Origin: Heliocidaris erythrogramma
Lineage: Eukaryota; Echinodermata; Echinoidea; Camarodonta; Echinometridae
Direction of reading: 5' to 3'
Length of the DNA: 64,000 nt
Assembly: GCA_025617745.1 (NCBI GenBank)
Contig: CM046858.1
Coordinates: 28,534,534 to 28,598,533 of the forward strand
Numbering within the stretch: position 1 is the stretch's first letter; the number at the start of each line of letters is the position of its first letter. Positions 11,801 through 19,954 of the stretch are shown here, one piece after another. The notes under the pieces are model-generated. The model did no database searches. It was given only the letters and a program-made list of their open reading frames with translations, and was not told the origin of the DNA. The translations under genes and the position numbers were made by a program.

Positions 11801-12852
11801 CCTATGTGTATTGTCTTGTCTTTGTTTGTACTCATTGTTATTCCTACTGTATTGTAGGATATTTCATCTTGTTCTGTTTAACGCGCTTTGTATCTCCTGG
11901 AAAGGCGCTTTAGAAGTGAAATGTATTATTATTATTATTATTTCTATTATTATTAATTATTATTAATAATAATATTATCAATGAAAAAGATATAATTGAA
12001 ATATCATTGCCAAAATCTATGGCAATAGATAATAACGATAGTAATAGCTCCATTTATTTTTGCGCACATATCCATCCCAACTGATGTTTAGAGTACAGTG
12101 AGCACCTACACTGACTTCAGCTAAGCTGCCCCATGTTATGGTACTGAAAGCATTCAATGAATTCCTATCAGGGGAGGGTTTCATCAAGTGTTTTGTCAGT
12201 GATTTTTACCGACAAATTAGCTCTCAGTCAATCAGATGCAAGGGTTTCAGTAGCTTATAACAGTTGTCGGTGTAAATCACAGACAAAACACTTGATGAAA
12301 CGCTCCCCAGGTAGGTCTACCCATTTAGTACACCTGGGTTGGGACTGACAGTTCAGATTCATATCATTTTTTGATCCACAATCCGGTGACGTAGACCTAT
12401 CCACTAGACCACGATACTTCTATTGACACCACTGGTAAGCTAATAATTCGGTAGGAAATTGGAAAGTTATTAGGGACTCTAGCCTTTAGCCCCCCCCCCC
12501 CCTGGCTGTGCCATTGTGACATTATGTTCTATCGCCTCTTTGCCACGCAATCATGAAAGCAATTATAATCTCGAAACTTTTTAGGAATTAATTGCTTTGC
12601 GAATGCAGACAAGTTTCCAAATCTAAATCTCAATCTCTACATTCACCCATGATTCTGATACCGAAATAAATGTGACCAACGTAAATGAAAGTAAATAGAT
12701 TGTAGTAATTCACCCAGAATTGACTTACCTGTATCCCCTATAGCAACATTTTCTGATGGCATGTAGACTTGTGCTTGTGGGAAAGAGTATGGAGCACATG
12801 GTATCCACATAAAGAGCATAGTAACAAAAGCAATGACTTTATAACACGCCAT
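8445..12852 (-). CDS. Class B-like seven-helix receptor with somatomedin-B-like domain, four exons
   Basis: Spliced model on the minus strand: exon 1 12852-12729, exon 2 11496-11395, exon 3 10756-9300, exon 4 8735-8445, 1974 nt in all, giving 657 residues. Donors are GTAAGT, GTAAGT and GTATAC; acceptors are TTTACAG, TTTTGCAG and ATTTCAG; phases agree (1, 1, 0). The start is the ATG before ACYKVIAFV, which gives a good signal peptide (residues 1 to about 20). Residues 42-75 are acidic and Ser-rich. Residues 81-108 carry seven Cys in the spacing C-x4-C-x8-C-x-C-x3-C-x5-CC, as in somatomedin-B domains. A Cys-rich ectodomain follows to about 335. Helices lie near 338-358, 364-386, 406-432, 454-476, 502-527, 555-577 and 584-603. 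TM4 has GWGFP, the second extracellular loop DCWL, TM6 GFGWLFG and TM7 NSLQGVLFF: class B/adhesion hallmarks. I see no GPS cleavage motif, so Methuselah-like or adhesion-like receptors without a GPS are the nearest relatives I can name. Ligand unknown. Confidence 0.85.
8785..9029. mobile_element. Poly(G)/(GA)n short element in last intron
   Basis: Within the last receptor intron (8736-9299). The right end reads CGCTATGCCACTG, as in the hAT-type elements of this window, and the body has (GA)n, a G run at about 8861-8870 and the GTGACATGAG/GTGCCCTCCC words of that family. The left end is eroded and I find no clear flanking duplication. Confidence 0.4.
11505..11560. repeat. ATG/ATA trinucleotide microsatellite
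   Basis: Short interrupted (ATG)n/(ATA)n tract directly upstream (minus strand) of the exon 2 acceptor of the receptor gene. It supplies the sequence before the acceptor instead of a normal pyrimidine tract. Confidence 0.7.
11690..11945 (+). mobile_element. CR1/L2-like LINE 3' end with (ATT)n tail
   Basis: The frame at about 11695-11800 reads APKIWNSLPIPLQL then LNKSLNTHLF, the conserved last residues of a LINE polyprotein (P-x-x-W-N-S-L-P followed by F-K-x-x-L-K-x-x-L-F). After a short trailer with a CGCTTTAGAAGTG word it ends in ATT repeats at about 11928-11945, the typical iterated tail of this LINE type. It lies in receptor intron 1, antisense to the gene. Strongly 5'-truncated. Confidence 0.7.
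12168..12311. mobile_element. Short inverted-repeat element (144 bp), copy 1
   Basis: Arms start CAGGGGAGGGTTTCATCAAG and mirror to CTTGATGAAACGCTCCCCAG. Further in, AGTGATTTTTACCGACAA is mirrored by TTGTCGGTGTAAATCAC. A second copy in the opposite sense is at 42411-42551. Non-coding; it lies in receptor intron 1. Confidence 0.7.
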
Positions 12853-13449
12853 CCCTATAGTATTGATGCTTTGTTGATGAGCGTTCAATCTCCACGTTCC
12901 CTTGTTTGATTTGAAATGAAGAAAAAAAAAGAGAAGAAAAAGAAAACTACACTGAATCGAAGTATAGTCTTAAAAGGTATGTAAAAGGCTGTTCCTTCGC
13001 GCACCTTAATCCGTACAGACTTCTTCACTAGTTTAAGGGTCAAGGCGACGTGAGGCAATACAAGTAAGAGACATACTGGGTGTATTCTTTTTCTTGCGAA
13101 TAATATAGACACGCGATCACATTTAAAAGTACATGTAGGAGCGTCGCCAGACCCGGGGGGGGGGGGGTGGTGTCACGGCTTCATATTCTCAAAAAAAACC
13201 CCACAACAACATCAACAAAAATTGTCATTTGTTTACACATTTCCGTCAACGATATGAGATTTTGGCGAAATACGCTTTGAGTGGGACGGGGGGGGGGGGG
13301 GGGGGGGGAAGGGTGGGTGGAGCCCCACACCCTTTTAGACGACTTTCTTGATGAATAATTATCCGTAATATTATTTGTAGACGTTATAGATGCAATATTG
13401 CCGGTATGAAAGTATATCCCACGATCTGGATACGTTCATGGTCGGACAC
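12853..13449. other. 5' flank of receptor gene with two poly(G) tracts
   Basis: Upstream of the receptor start codon. No promoter element can be named with confidence. Long G runs lie at about 13156-13167 and 13290-13309, with GTCGCCAGACCC and GTGGAGCCCC words reminiscent of the poly(G) short elements, but no inverted ends are visible. Confidence 0.4.
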
Positions 13450-14700
13450 TAAATGAAGATTATGTTTTGTAAGATGATAGCCGTTATACTCCTGCTTTGG
13501 TCCTTAATACCTTTAGTGAGTTACTTGTGCTGGTCGGAAAAAGCCGTGAAATATAATTCATATGTGAAAATGTATGTAAGAAATTGTGAGCGTGGTGCAG
13601 TCGATCTTTTTGATATTTTCCCCCAAAGAATACACTTTTTACCTTATATTCCTCACTCATACTACCATATCTCAATTATGGAATTATGGCATTGGGTAAC
13701 GGCAACAAATATCTTACGGATAAAATCTCTATCCTAGAGAATAAAATTATAAGGATTCTACATAATGCTCATAGTCGTTACTGATCATTTATTTTACGAG
13801 TCCAAAATTTTTAAGTTCTCTGACTTATTTCTTTTTCAAACAGGACAATTCATGTTTAAGTTGAATAAACACGAACTGCCACATACATTCCTTGACATGT
13901 TCACAAGAAACAATGCTATACATAACTACCCAACCCGACAGTCTCACCGCTTTCACCTTCCCCGGACCCGCACTCTGCTTGCACATAAAACAATTTCCTT
14001 CTACGGCCCAAAATACTGGAACTCACCCAGCAATGCCATAATTAATTCATCAAGTCTAAATTGTTTCAAAATCAAGCTGAAAAAAATCTTATCAAATCAT
14101 ATACAGAAAAATTCATAAACTCATATCATGCGGTCAGGACCCATGACTACCCCCCCCCCCCTCTCTCTCTCCCTTCTCAACTGCTTTACTTTTGAAATTC
14201 TTTTGTCTTTCCATTTTTTTTTCACAGTCGCACCACTTTGTCATCTTACTCTCAGTTATATTTATATATCTTTTTTCCTTCATCATCTTTTCCTCCATTT
14301 GTCACTTTCATATTATATTCACACCAAAGAATATGTTATTTTATACATATTCTTTATTAATTTTTTCTTTGGTAACACATATCTTCTTATTCCATACCTA
14401 TGCAGCTTAATCTATATTACAATATTTATTTGAGGGATCCACACTCAACAAGCTCTGCTTTTTACTGGATCCTTCCATTTCCTCAGCTCTACTTTTACAA
14501 AAGGATAGACTATATAAAATACGCATTTGTTATATATCTTTTCGTTCACCATAAATATATATGTATATATTTATTGGGTATTGTATTGTATTGAATATTC
14601 ATTTTATGGTTTACTATGTAATGAATTGTTATACTGTTATACTGATGTTAAGTCGAGTTGAGTTGAAATAAATAAAATAAACTTGAACTTGAACTTGATA
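13450..14700 (+). mobile_element. CR1/Jockey-like LINE, decayed 3' part
   Basis: Same family as the copy at the left edge. Broken frames read TLYSSLILPYLNYG near 13650, then DKISILENKIIRILHNA, then KFSDLFLFQTGQFMFKLNKH, NYPTRQSHRFHLPRTRTL and FYGPKYWNSP up to a stop at 14118. The trailer contains poly(C)/CT sequence and ends with AAATAAA and an iterated ACTTGA tail at about 14667-14698, the same kind of tail as in the left-edge copy. Several frame breaks; dead. Confidence 0.85.
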
Positions 14701-14798
14701 TACATGCATATACAACTTCAAAAAGGTAATATGAAACCCGTATATTTTGGCTAACAGTAACAAAAACATCAAGTCATACTTACGCCGTATACTGTACA

Positions 14799-15055
14799 CA
14801 GGGGCGGATCCAGGATTTAGTATAAGGGGGGAGGTTGGCGATAAAAAAAAAATTCGCCCAGTGGGGGGGGGGGGGGTGGTTATGGGGGTCCAGTTTCCCT
14901 CCATAATTCTCTGACAAGCAATTAACAAAAAATGTTTTCATTATAAAAAGGGGGAGGGGCGCAATCGACAAAAGGGCGGATCTTTTATGGTCAAAATGCA
15001 TACTTTTCTTCCAAGGAGGGGGGGGGGGGGGAAGTACCCCCCGGATCCCCCACTG
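14799..15055. mobile_element. hAT-type short element with poly(G) (257 bp)
   Basis: Ends CAGGGGCGGATCCAGG and GGATCCCCCACTG are inverted; flanks are exactly actgtaca at 14791-14798 and 15056-15063, a perfect 8-bp target duplication. Two G runs lie inside (about 14863-14875 and 15017-15031). CAGnGGCGG ends with 8-bp duplications fit the hAT superfamily. No coding capacity. Confidence 0.8.
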
Positions 15056-15191
15056 ACTGTACATATCAATTGTTGTTCTTTAATTAATCTATTAGTTCCT
15101 AAAATGTACTATTAGGTAGGCCTATTTTTGGAGCTGTTGCAAAGAATCTATCCAAAAACAGAAAAGCAACAAAGACTTGATTTTAAAGAAA

Positions 15192-15665
15192 GAGGAAAAA
15201 TCAGAGAAGCAGATTGGTGAAAGTTTGAACGAAATCGGACAAGCAATAAGAAAGTTATGAATTTTTGAATGTTTGAAATTGGCCGAATAGGTAGGTATTC
15301 ACTGTGATGTAGCTGATGTAACTCCCTCATTCGCTCCAACACACATTATGACTAAAATGTCACTTTTTTCAAAAAGTATTACTCAGTAGGATCTGTTTCT
15401 TTCATGAGGACCTATAACAATATGCTATCTCCAATATATTTTGAGTACTGCCCCGAGGGAAAAAGCGCCTCGAAAACTGCAAATTTAATGATATTTTTGA
15501 GTACGACAAACGGGAGAGTTGTCCACAAAAATGTCACAGTCGACTCACGAAATTGCCAATTTGAGATTCGCATAGATGTAGTGATCTCATTTGTTAAAAT
15601 CCATAACTTTCTTAGTCCTTGTCCGATTTCTTTCAAACTATCACTATCCTGTTTTTTCTTATTTT
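15192..15665. mobile_element. Inverted-repeat element around a diverged core
   Basis: The left arm contains AACGAAATCGGACAAG then AATAAGAAAGTTATGAAT (about 15227-15262). The right arm at about 15595-15650 is its inverse (ATCCATAACTTTCTTAG, CTTGTCCGATTTCTTTCAAA). Similar AATAAGAAAGTTACGAAT words occur at 35373 and 37694. I cannot define exact ends or a target duplication. Confidence 0.5.
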
Positions 15666-15699
15666 TCTGCGTTCACACAATTAGACACAGTCAGGTGTA

Positions 15700-16137
15700 G
15701 CTAACATGGGAGAGGGTTTTACATAAGGAAGTCGCATGTCAGATTAGCATGCAATATAGCATAATCCCAGCCTCGGATCCGAGAAATTAATTTAGATTGG
15801 GAGCATAAAACCATACGCACCTTACGTAATATAGACACCGCAATGATCTGCGCGTTACCAGGACAACTGCGTCATAAAGAGTCTCACGCGCACCTATGGC
15901 AGGTACATGTGTGCGCAGACGATCCATAATTTAACACGGCATAGAAAAGGAGGGAAATTTCAGAAAGGAGGAGGTCTCCAATTAATTAATCACAAACGAA
16001 TTTAAAGGGCTCATACCCTAACCCTCCACTCTCCACTCCCTTTCTTCCGTCAAAAGATGGTCTTTGTCCTGATAAGGAACTAACATGGCAACGGATAGGG
16101 TTTCCAGGAGGAGGAGGAGCTAACTTCCCCATTCAAG
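15700..16137. other. No recognisable feature; possible promoter flank
   Basis: Unique-looking sequence upstream of the candidate exon at 16138. I recognise no gene or element in it. Confidence 0.35.
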
Positions 16138-16222
16138 ATGGTGATTGTGTTTGCAACCATCGTCTTTACTGGTTCCATAGTCAAGGGAGCTCGAGATTGT
16201 GTGGGAGGTTTCTTTGCAAAAT
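16138..16222 (+). CDS. Candidate first exon of a secreted protein (signal peptide)
   Basis: An ATG in good Kozak context (AAGATGG) opens MVIVFATIVFTGSIVKGA followed by RDCVGGFFAK. The first 18 residues look like a signal peptide with a G-A cleavage site. The frame meets a GTGAGT donor right at the end, where a stop would otherwise follow, and a long T-rich tract begins just after. No downstream exon could be assigned: an acceptor at 17423 would keep the frame for 33 residues, but that stretch overlaps a repeat element. It may be a chance ORF. Confidence 0.3.
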
Positions 16223-16339
16223 CGTGAGTCTTTTTTTTTTCTTCTTGAGTTTTATTTTCTTTGAAACTTTGAAAGCCTTACAGCTAAAATATTGTTCTAA
16301 ATGTTTTGGGAATTATGTATAGAGTCAGTTGGCATTGGC

Positions 16340-16382
16340 GGATGGGGGGGGGGGGGGGGGTGGGTGGGGGGGGGGGGGGAGT
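16340..16382. repeat. Poly(G) tract
   Basis: About 35 G in two runs interrupted by TGGGT. No inverted ends can be paired around it. Confidence 0.8.
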
Positions 16383-16875
16383 ATTATGCATTTTTTTATG
16401 CCCGTCCCCTTTAGAGAGAAAACAAAATAGTTTGTGTATTGTATGATTGTATCTCAGAAACTACACATTCAAATGTTCAGATATTTATCTTGTTGAAAAT
16501 ACAGTATAAAATACTTGTACCAAATTTCATGTAAATTCATGTATTTACTATTCAGTAGACTAATGCTCAAATGAATTCTTGGACATTTTCAGCGATAAAG
16601 ACTCTCAGTACACACAGAGGGTGTATAGACTAGTTTGTGTGTAACTTTGCATAGGAGCAGTAGGGGAAGGATATTTTCAAACTGATATGGCAATATGGTC
16701 TCATAATATTTTCTCAAAAAATCCTGCAGAATCAAATTTGGAACATTCCAAAATACCTAAGACCTGCTGGACAAATTTATAGCTCAAGAAATTGCCGAGA
16801 TGTCACTTTAAAAATATTCATTTTCAGTTTTTCTTATAATGAAGAGATTAAACATACAACTTGTCCTTAACATCA

Positions 16876-17146
16876 CAGGGGCGTATCCAGGTTTTCCCAA
16901 TGGGGGGGGGGGGCGCCAGGCATTATTGATCGCCGTCCTGGGGGAGGAGTCTAAGGGCAGGGGGTGCCCCCTCCCCTTTGGAAAATTTTTGCTTCTGAAG
17001 AAGGGCTGAGATGCAAAATAATCCTATATGTGACTAATTTTGAAGCCTATTTAATGAACAACTGTTTTTTGCGAGATTTTTTTGTTTACGACGGCCAATA
17101 GGGGGGGGGGGGGCGCCTGTTGCGCCACTCCCTGGATACGCCACTG
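16876..17146. mobile_element. hAT-type short element with poly(G) (271 bp)
   Basis: Ends CAGGGGCGTATCCAGG and CCTGGATACGCCACTG are inverted. Flanks share catca directly at both borders (16871-16875 and 17147-17151), shorter than the 8 bp of its relatives. G runs sit just inside both ends (about 16901-16912 and 17101-17113). Confidence 0.6.
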
Positions 17147-17432
17147 CATCAAAAGATAGGAAATTAAATTTCCTGTCATATGATACCAATTTTCTTTCAA
17201 ACTTCAGTGGGATCATATTTTGGTTAGTTTGAAATTTTAGTTAGTTTGAAATAATAATTATTTCATTCTAAACCGCCGCGTAAATCATTATGAAACTAAA
17301 AAACCATCCCGGAGTACTACTAGATTCATCTTTTTCATCATTCCAAAAGAGATATATACAATTTGCAGTTGATAAGAAGCTATTCAAGTGTTAATATGTC
17401 ACATTATTCTTTGACTGTTGCAGTATACACAG

Positions 17433-17629
17433 ACGTTGTAATTCCGGACAGGTTGTTAATCCGGACAGTCAATCGAACAACTTTTCATGCAAATTGTCAC
17501 GAATCTTTCACAGGATAGGTTGAAAATCACGTGAATTGCAAATATTTACTGGTTTTAGTGTTACTTGATGCATGTTTTTCGTAAAATCTGACAGGCTAAT
17601 TTTTGTTAAGTGTCCGGAAATGCAACTCC
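17433..17629. mobile_element. Short element with TTCCGGACA ends, copy 1
   Basis: The left end GTTGTAATTCCGGACAGG pairs with the right end GTGTCCGGAAATGCAAC as inverted repeats. The core (GTTACTTGATGCATG, CACGAATCTTTCACAGGA) recurs in inverse sense at 19216-19485. Confidence 0.55.
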
Positions 17630-17689
17630 CCATCATATATATTATTCTTAGTAGTTTTGTCATTGTCTTGCATTGTATTAGTATTGCAC

Positions 17690-17982
17690 TTTTGTAACTT
17701 GGCTCTTTTACTATACTTTTGTAACTTCTCTTTTGTTTAAATTTGATTTTCATTACCATAATAGTTTGTTACCGTATCTAGACTCATTGTAAACATTTCT
17801 TTTTCTGGGGTGCAGGGTCGAAAGGTCAATGGGCTATTGTTGTTCCCCTCCACATTCTACTTTTTCTTGTATGAGTCACCTGTATTGATTTTATTCAAAA
17901 TGCAATATATAATGTACATATTTTGGATGATATGTGCTATGGTTTTTAATGAAATGTGGAAAATAAACTTGAAACTTGAACT
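17690..17982 (+). mobile_element. LINE 3' trailer ending in AACTTGA tail
   Basis: No coding sequence remains, but the end AAATAAACTTGAAACTTGAACT matches in style the tails of the LINEs ending at 1490 and 14698. The left border is a guess. Confidence 0.45.
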
Positions 17983-18070
17983 GGTATACGTTGAAAAATG
18001 CGTGCCATTTTTGTGCTGATTCAGCGTAAAAACAGCTGACAGATTTGGCCATCCTTCAGACGGTTCGGTG

Positions 18071-18275
18071 TAAAAATGCCAGAGGTAAAAATGCCAGTGG
18101 TAAAAATGCCAGAGGTAAAAATGCCAGTGGTAAAAGTGCCAGAGGAATAAATGCCAGAGGTAAAAATGCCAGGGGAAAAAATACCAGAGGTAAAAATGCC
18201 AGAGGAAAAAAAGCCAGAGGAAAAAATGCCAGAGGTAAAAATGCCAGAGGTAAAAATGCCAGAAGTAAAAAATGC
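18071..18275 (+). repeat. 15-bp minisatellite, left arm
   Basis: About 13 units of GCCAGAGGTAAAAAT with point variants (AGTGG, GGGGA, AGTGC). Length divisible by three keeps several frames open, giving Gly-Lys-Asn-Ala-Arg type peptides that are not genes. Confidence 0.9.
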
Positions 18276-19018
18276 TAGTACCCCCGGCCCGGATATAGCA
18301 TGCATGTATTGTTTGCCACTCGCTTTCAGTTGACGACCCTTTTTTGTTAAACACTTCAATATTATATTCTTTTTTTTCCACTTTTAAGTCAGTTTGAATA
18401 TATCTGCATCTTGTTTATAACTTAATGTGCATGAGACCCCCCCGTATTAATGTTGACGAGGCTGTAATGCTCCATGTTTGTGTGACGACCTGTACATTTG
18501 TTGAAGAAGGGAGAACTGAAAAAGAAAAAAAAAGTGCAGGTACAAGTACAGATAGCGAAAAGCAAACTAGTCAAGATGATTTGGTACAAGTCATTTTACT
18601 ACAGGTACAGGTATTGTGTCCTTAAGTTATACAGCTAGTATCATGATGAGGGGGGCATCTCGTTTTTCCGAAGGTTCGTATTTCCGAAACACTAATTTCC
18701 CATGCCTGGGGGTTCAAAATTCCGAACATAATTATTTTGTTGCATTATTCCGAAGGTTCGTTTATCCAAAGGTTCATAATTTCGAAAAGGTTCATATTTA
18801 CCCACATTAGGGTGATGTCATTTTTGCATACCTCCTTTCCCTTCTCTAAACCTAAAATTCAGTTCCAGACTTCCTTCTCGTTCCAAATTCCATTCGGGAT
18901 AATGAAATCGTACGTCGATTAAAAAAAAGCCGGGTCTACGATCTGGTGTCCAGAGTCCAACAGTTCGACAAGAAAAACGCGGTCAAACCAAATAGTATAA
19001 AAAGTAAAATACAAGCAG

Positions 19019-19203
19019 ATGGCATTTTTGTTCCTCTGGCATTTTTACCTCTGGCATTTTTGCCTCTGGCATTTTTACCTCTGGCATTTTTACCTCTGGC
19101 ATTTTTTCCTCTGGCATTTTTTCCTCTGGCATTTTTACCTCTGGCATTTTTACCTCTGGCATTTATTCCTCTGGCATTTTTACCTCTGGCATTTTTACCT
19201 GGC
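19019..19203 (-). repeat. 15-bp minisatellite, right arm (inverted)
   Basis: About 12 units of the inverse unit CCTCTGGCATTTTTA. More uniform than the left arm, which suggests independent homogenisation or unequal exchange. Confidence 0.9.
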
Positions 19204-19215
19204 ACCCCTTCAGAC

Positions 19216-19485
19216 ACCCTAATATTAACCTGTCAGTTTTGCCGTCAGATGTTGCGAAAAATATTCATCAAGTAACTCTAAAATCAGCGAATATGTGCAA
19301 TTCATCTTTGTCAACCTACTTGTACCTTGTGAAAGATAAAGACCTATGACAATTTGCACAATTTGCGTGAAAAATATTCACGGTGGTTAAATCTACTTTT
19401 TATTAATTTACTAATTATTTGTTAGTTAAATTCAAATGTGACAGCTGTATATTTGCTACGTGTCCGGACACACAACCTCCTTCCT
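19216..19485. mobile_element. Short element with TCCGGACA end, copy 2 (one end lost)
   Basis: Matches the inverse of 17433-17629 across CCTGTCAG, CATCAAGTAAC, CCTGTGAAAGAT-like and GACAATTTGCA words, and ends GTGTCCGGACACACAACC. The left terminus is absent; it abuts the target duplication of the TU-like element. Confidence 0.5.
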
Positions 19486-19954
19486 ATAAATAATATTTCG
19501 TTTGATCTTCTGTAGACAGAGATGTACACTGTCGCCCTCTGTTGGAAAGAAAGGTACCCCTCTTCATAATATTGACGTGTCGGAGGCTATTATTGGAATG
19601 CGATTAATAATCAATCTGTGCTTGGTGACAAATCGAATCAAAGAAGCCATATTTACTCCTTAATAGAGGGGTGGGGATAGACCTACCCCCATTCACATTT
19701 TGATATTTAGCAAATCGCAAATATTTTTTGTTTGTGGGGTTGAAAATGTGGCTAACCCTTTTCCGACACCTTCGAAGGTTTTAGATAAGTAGGAAAGTTC
19801 GGTAGTAATTTTATTCAAGTGAGCAATTTTCCGCTTCAGTCTTTGTTTTTGTCTTGTTATTAAAAACAATTTCCTATAAAGGTTGAATCGCACTGTACAA
19901 AGCTGTAGACAATATTATTTTTTTTCTTTTATTACGGGATCTCGACGGATCAAG
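19486..19954. other. No recognisable feature; should hold intron sequence of the next gene
   Basis: The coding frame of the next gene is open back to 19909, and a T-rich tract lies at 19917-19930. The missing first exon of that gene must lie here or further left; I could not identify it. Confidence 0.35.

Larger units (their letters stand above)
18062..19206. mobile_element. TU-like foldback transposon with 15-bp-repeat arms
   Basis: The two ends are inverted arrays of a 15-bp unit: about 13 units at 18071-18275 (GCCAGAGGTAAAAAT) and about 12 units in the opposite sense at 19019-19203. The flanks carry ccttcagac at 18053-18061 and 19207-19215, an 8-9 bp target duplication. The terminal bases are GGTTCGGTG on one side and, inverted, GGTGCCAGG on the other. 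The sea urchin TU family is described as having long inverted repeats whose outer domain is made of tandem 15-bp repeats, with 8-bp duplications, and this layout matches. The 740-bp middle holds a TTCCGAAGGTTCG word array (18660-18790) and no transposase gene, so it would be non-autonomous. Confidence 0.8.

Noticed and set aside
12365-12425. tRNA-like A-box on the minus strand (GTGGTCTAGTGGATAGG)
   Set aside because: The B-box and stems are not recognisable; it may be a SINE relic but one short match is too little.
18021-18381. Open frames of 60-174 codons over the 15-bp arrays, repetitive GKNAR or FYLWH peptides
   Set aside because: The unit length is a multiple of three, so all frames stay open by arithmetic; the block is a transposon arm.
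18936-19275. Frames with LAFLP or NARGK repeats, looking like structural repeat proteins
   Set aside because: Same reason: right arm of the foldback element, with mirrored peptides on both strands.
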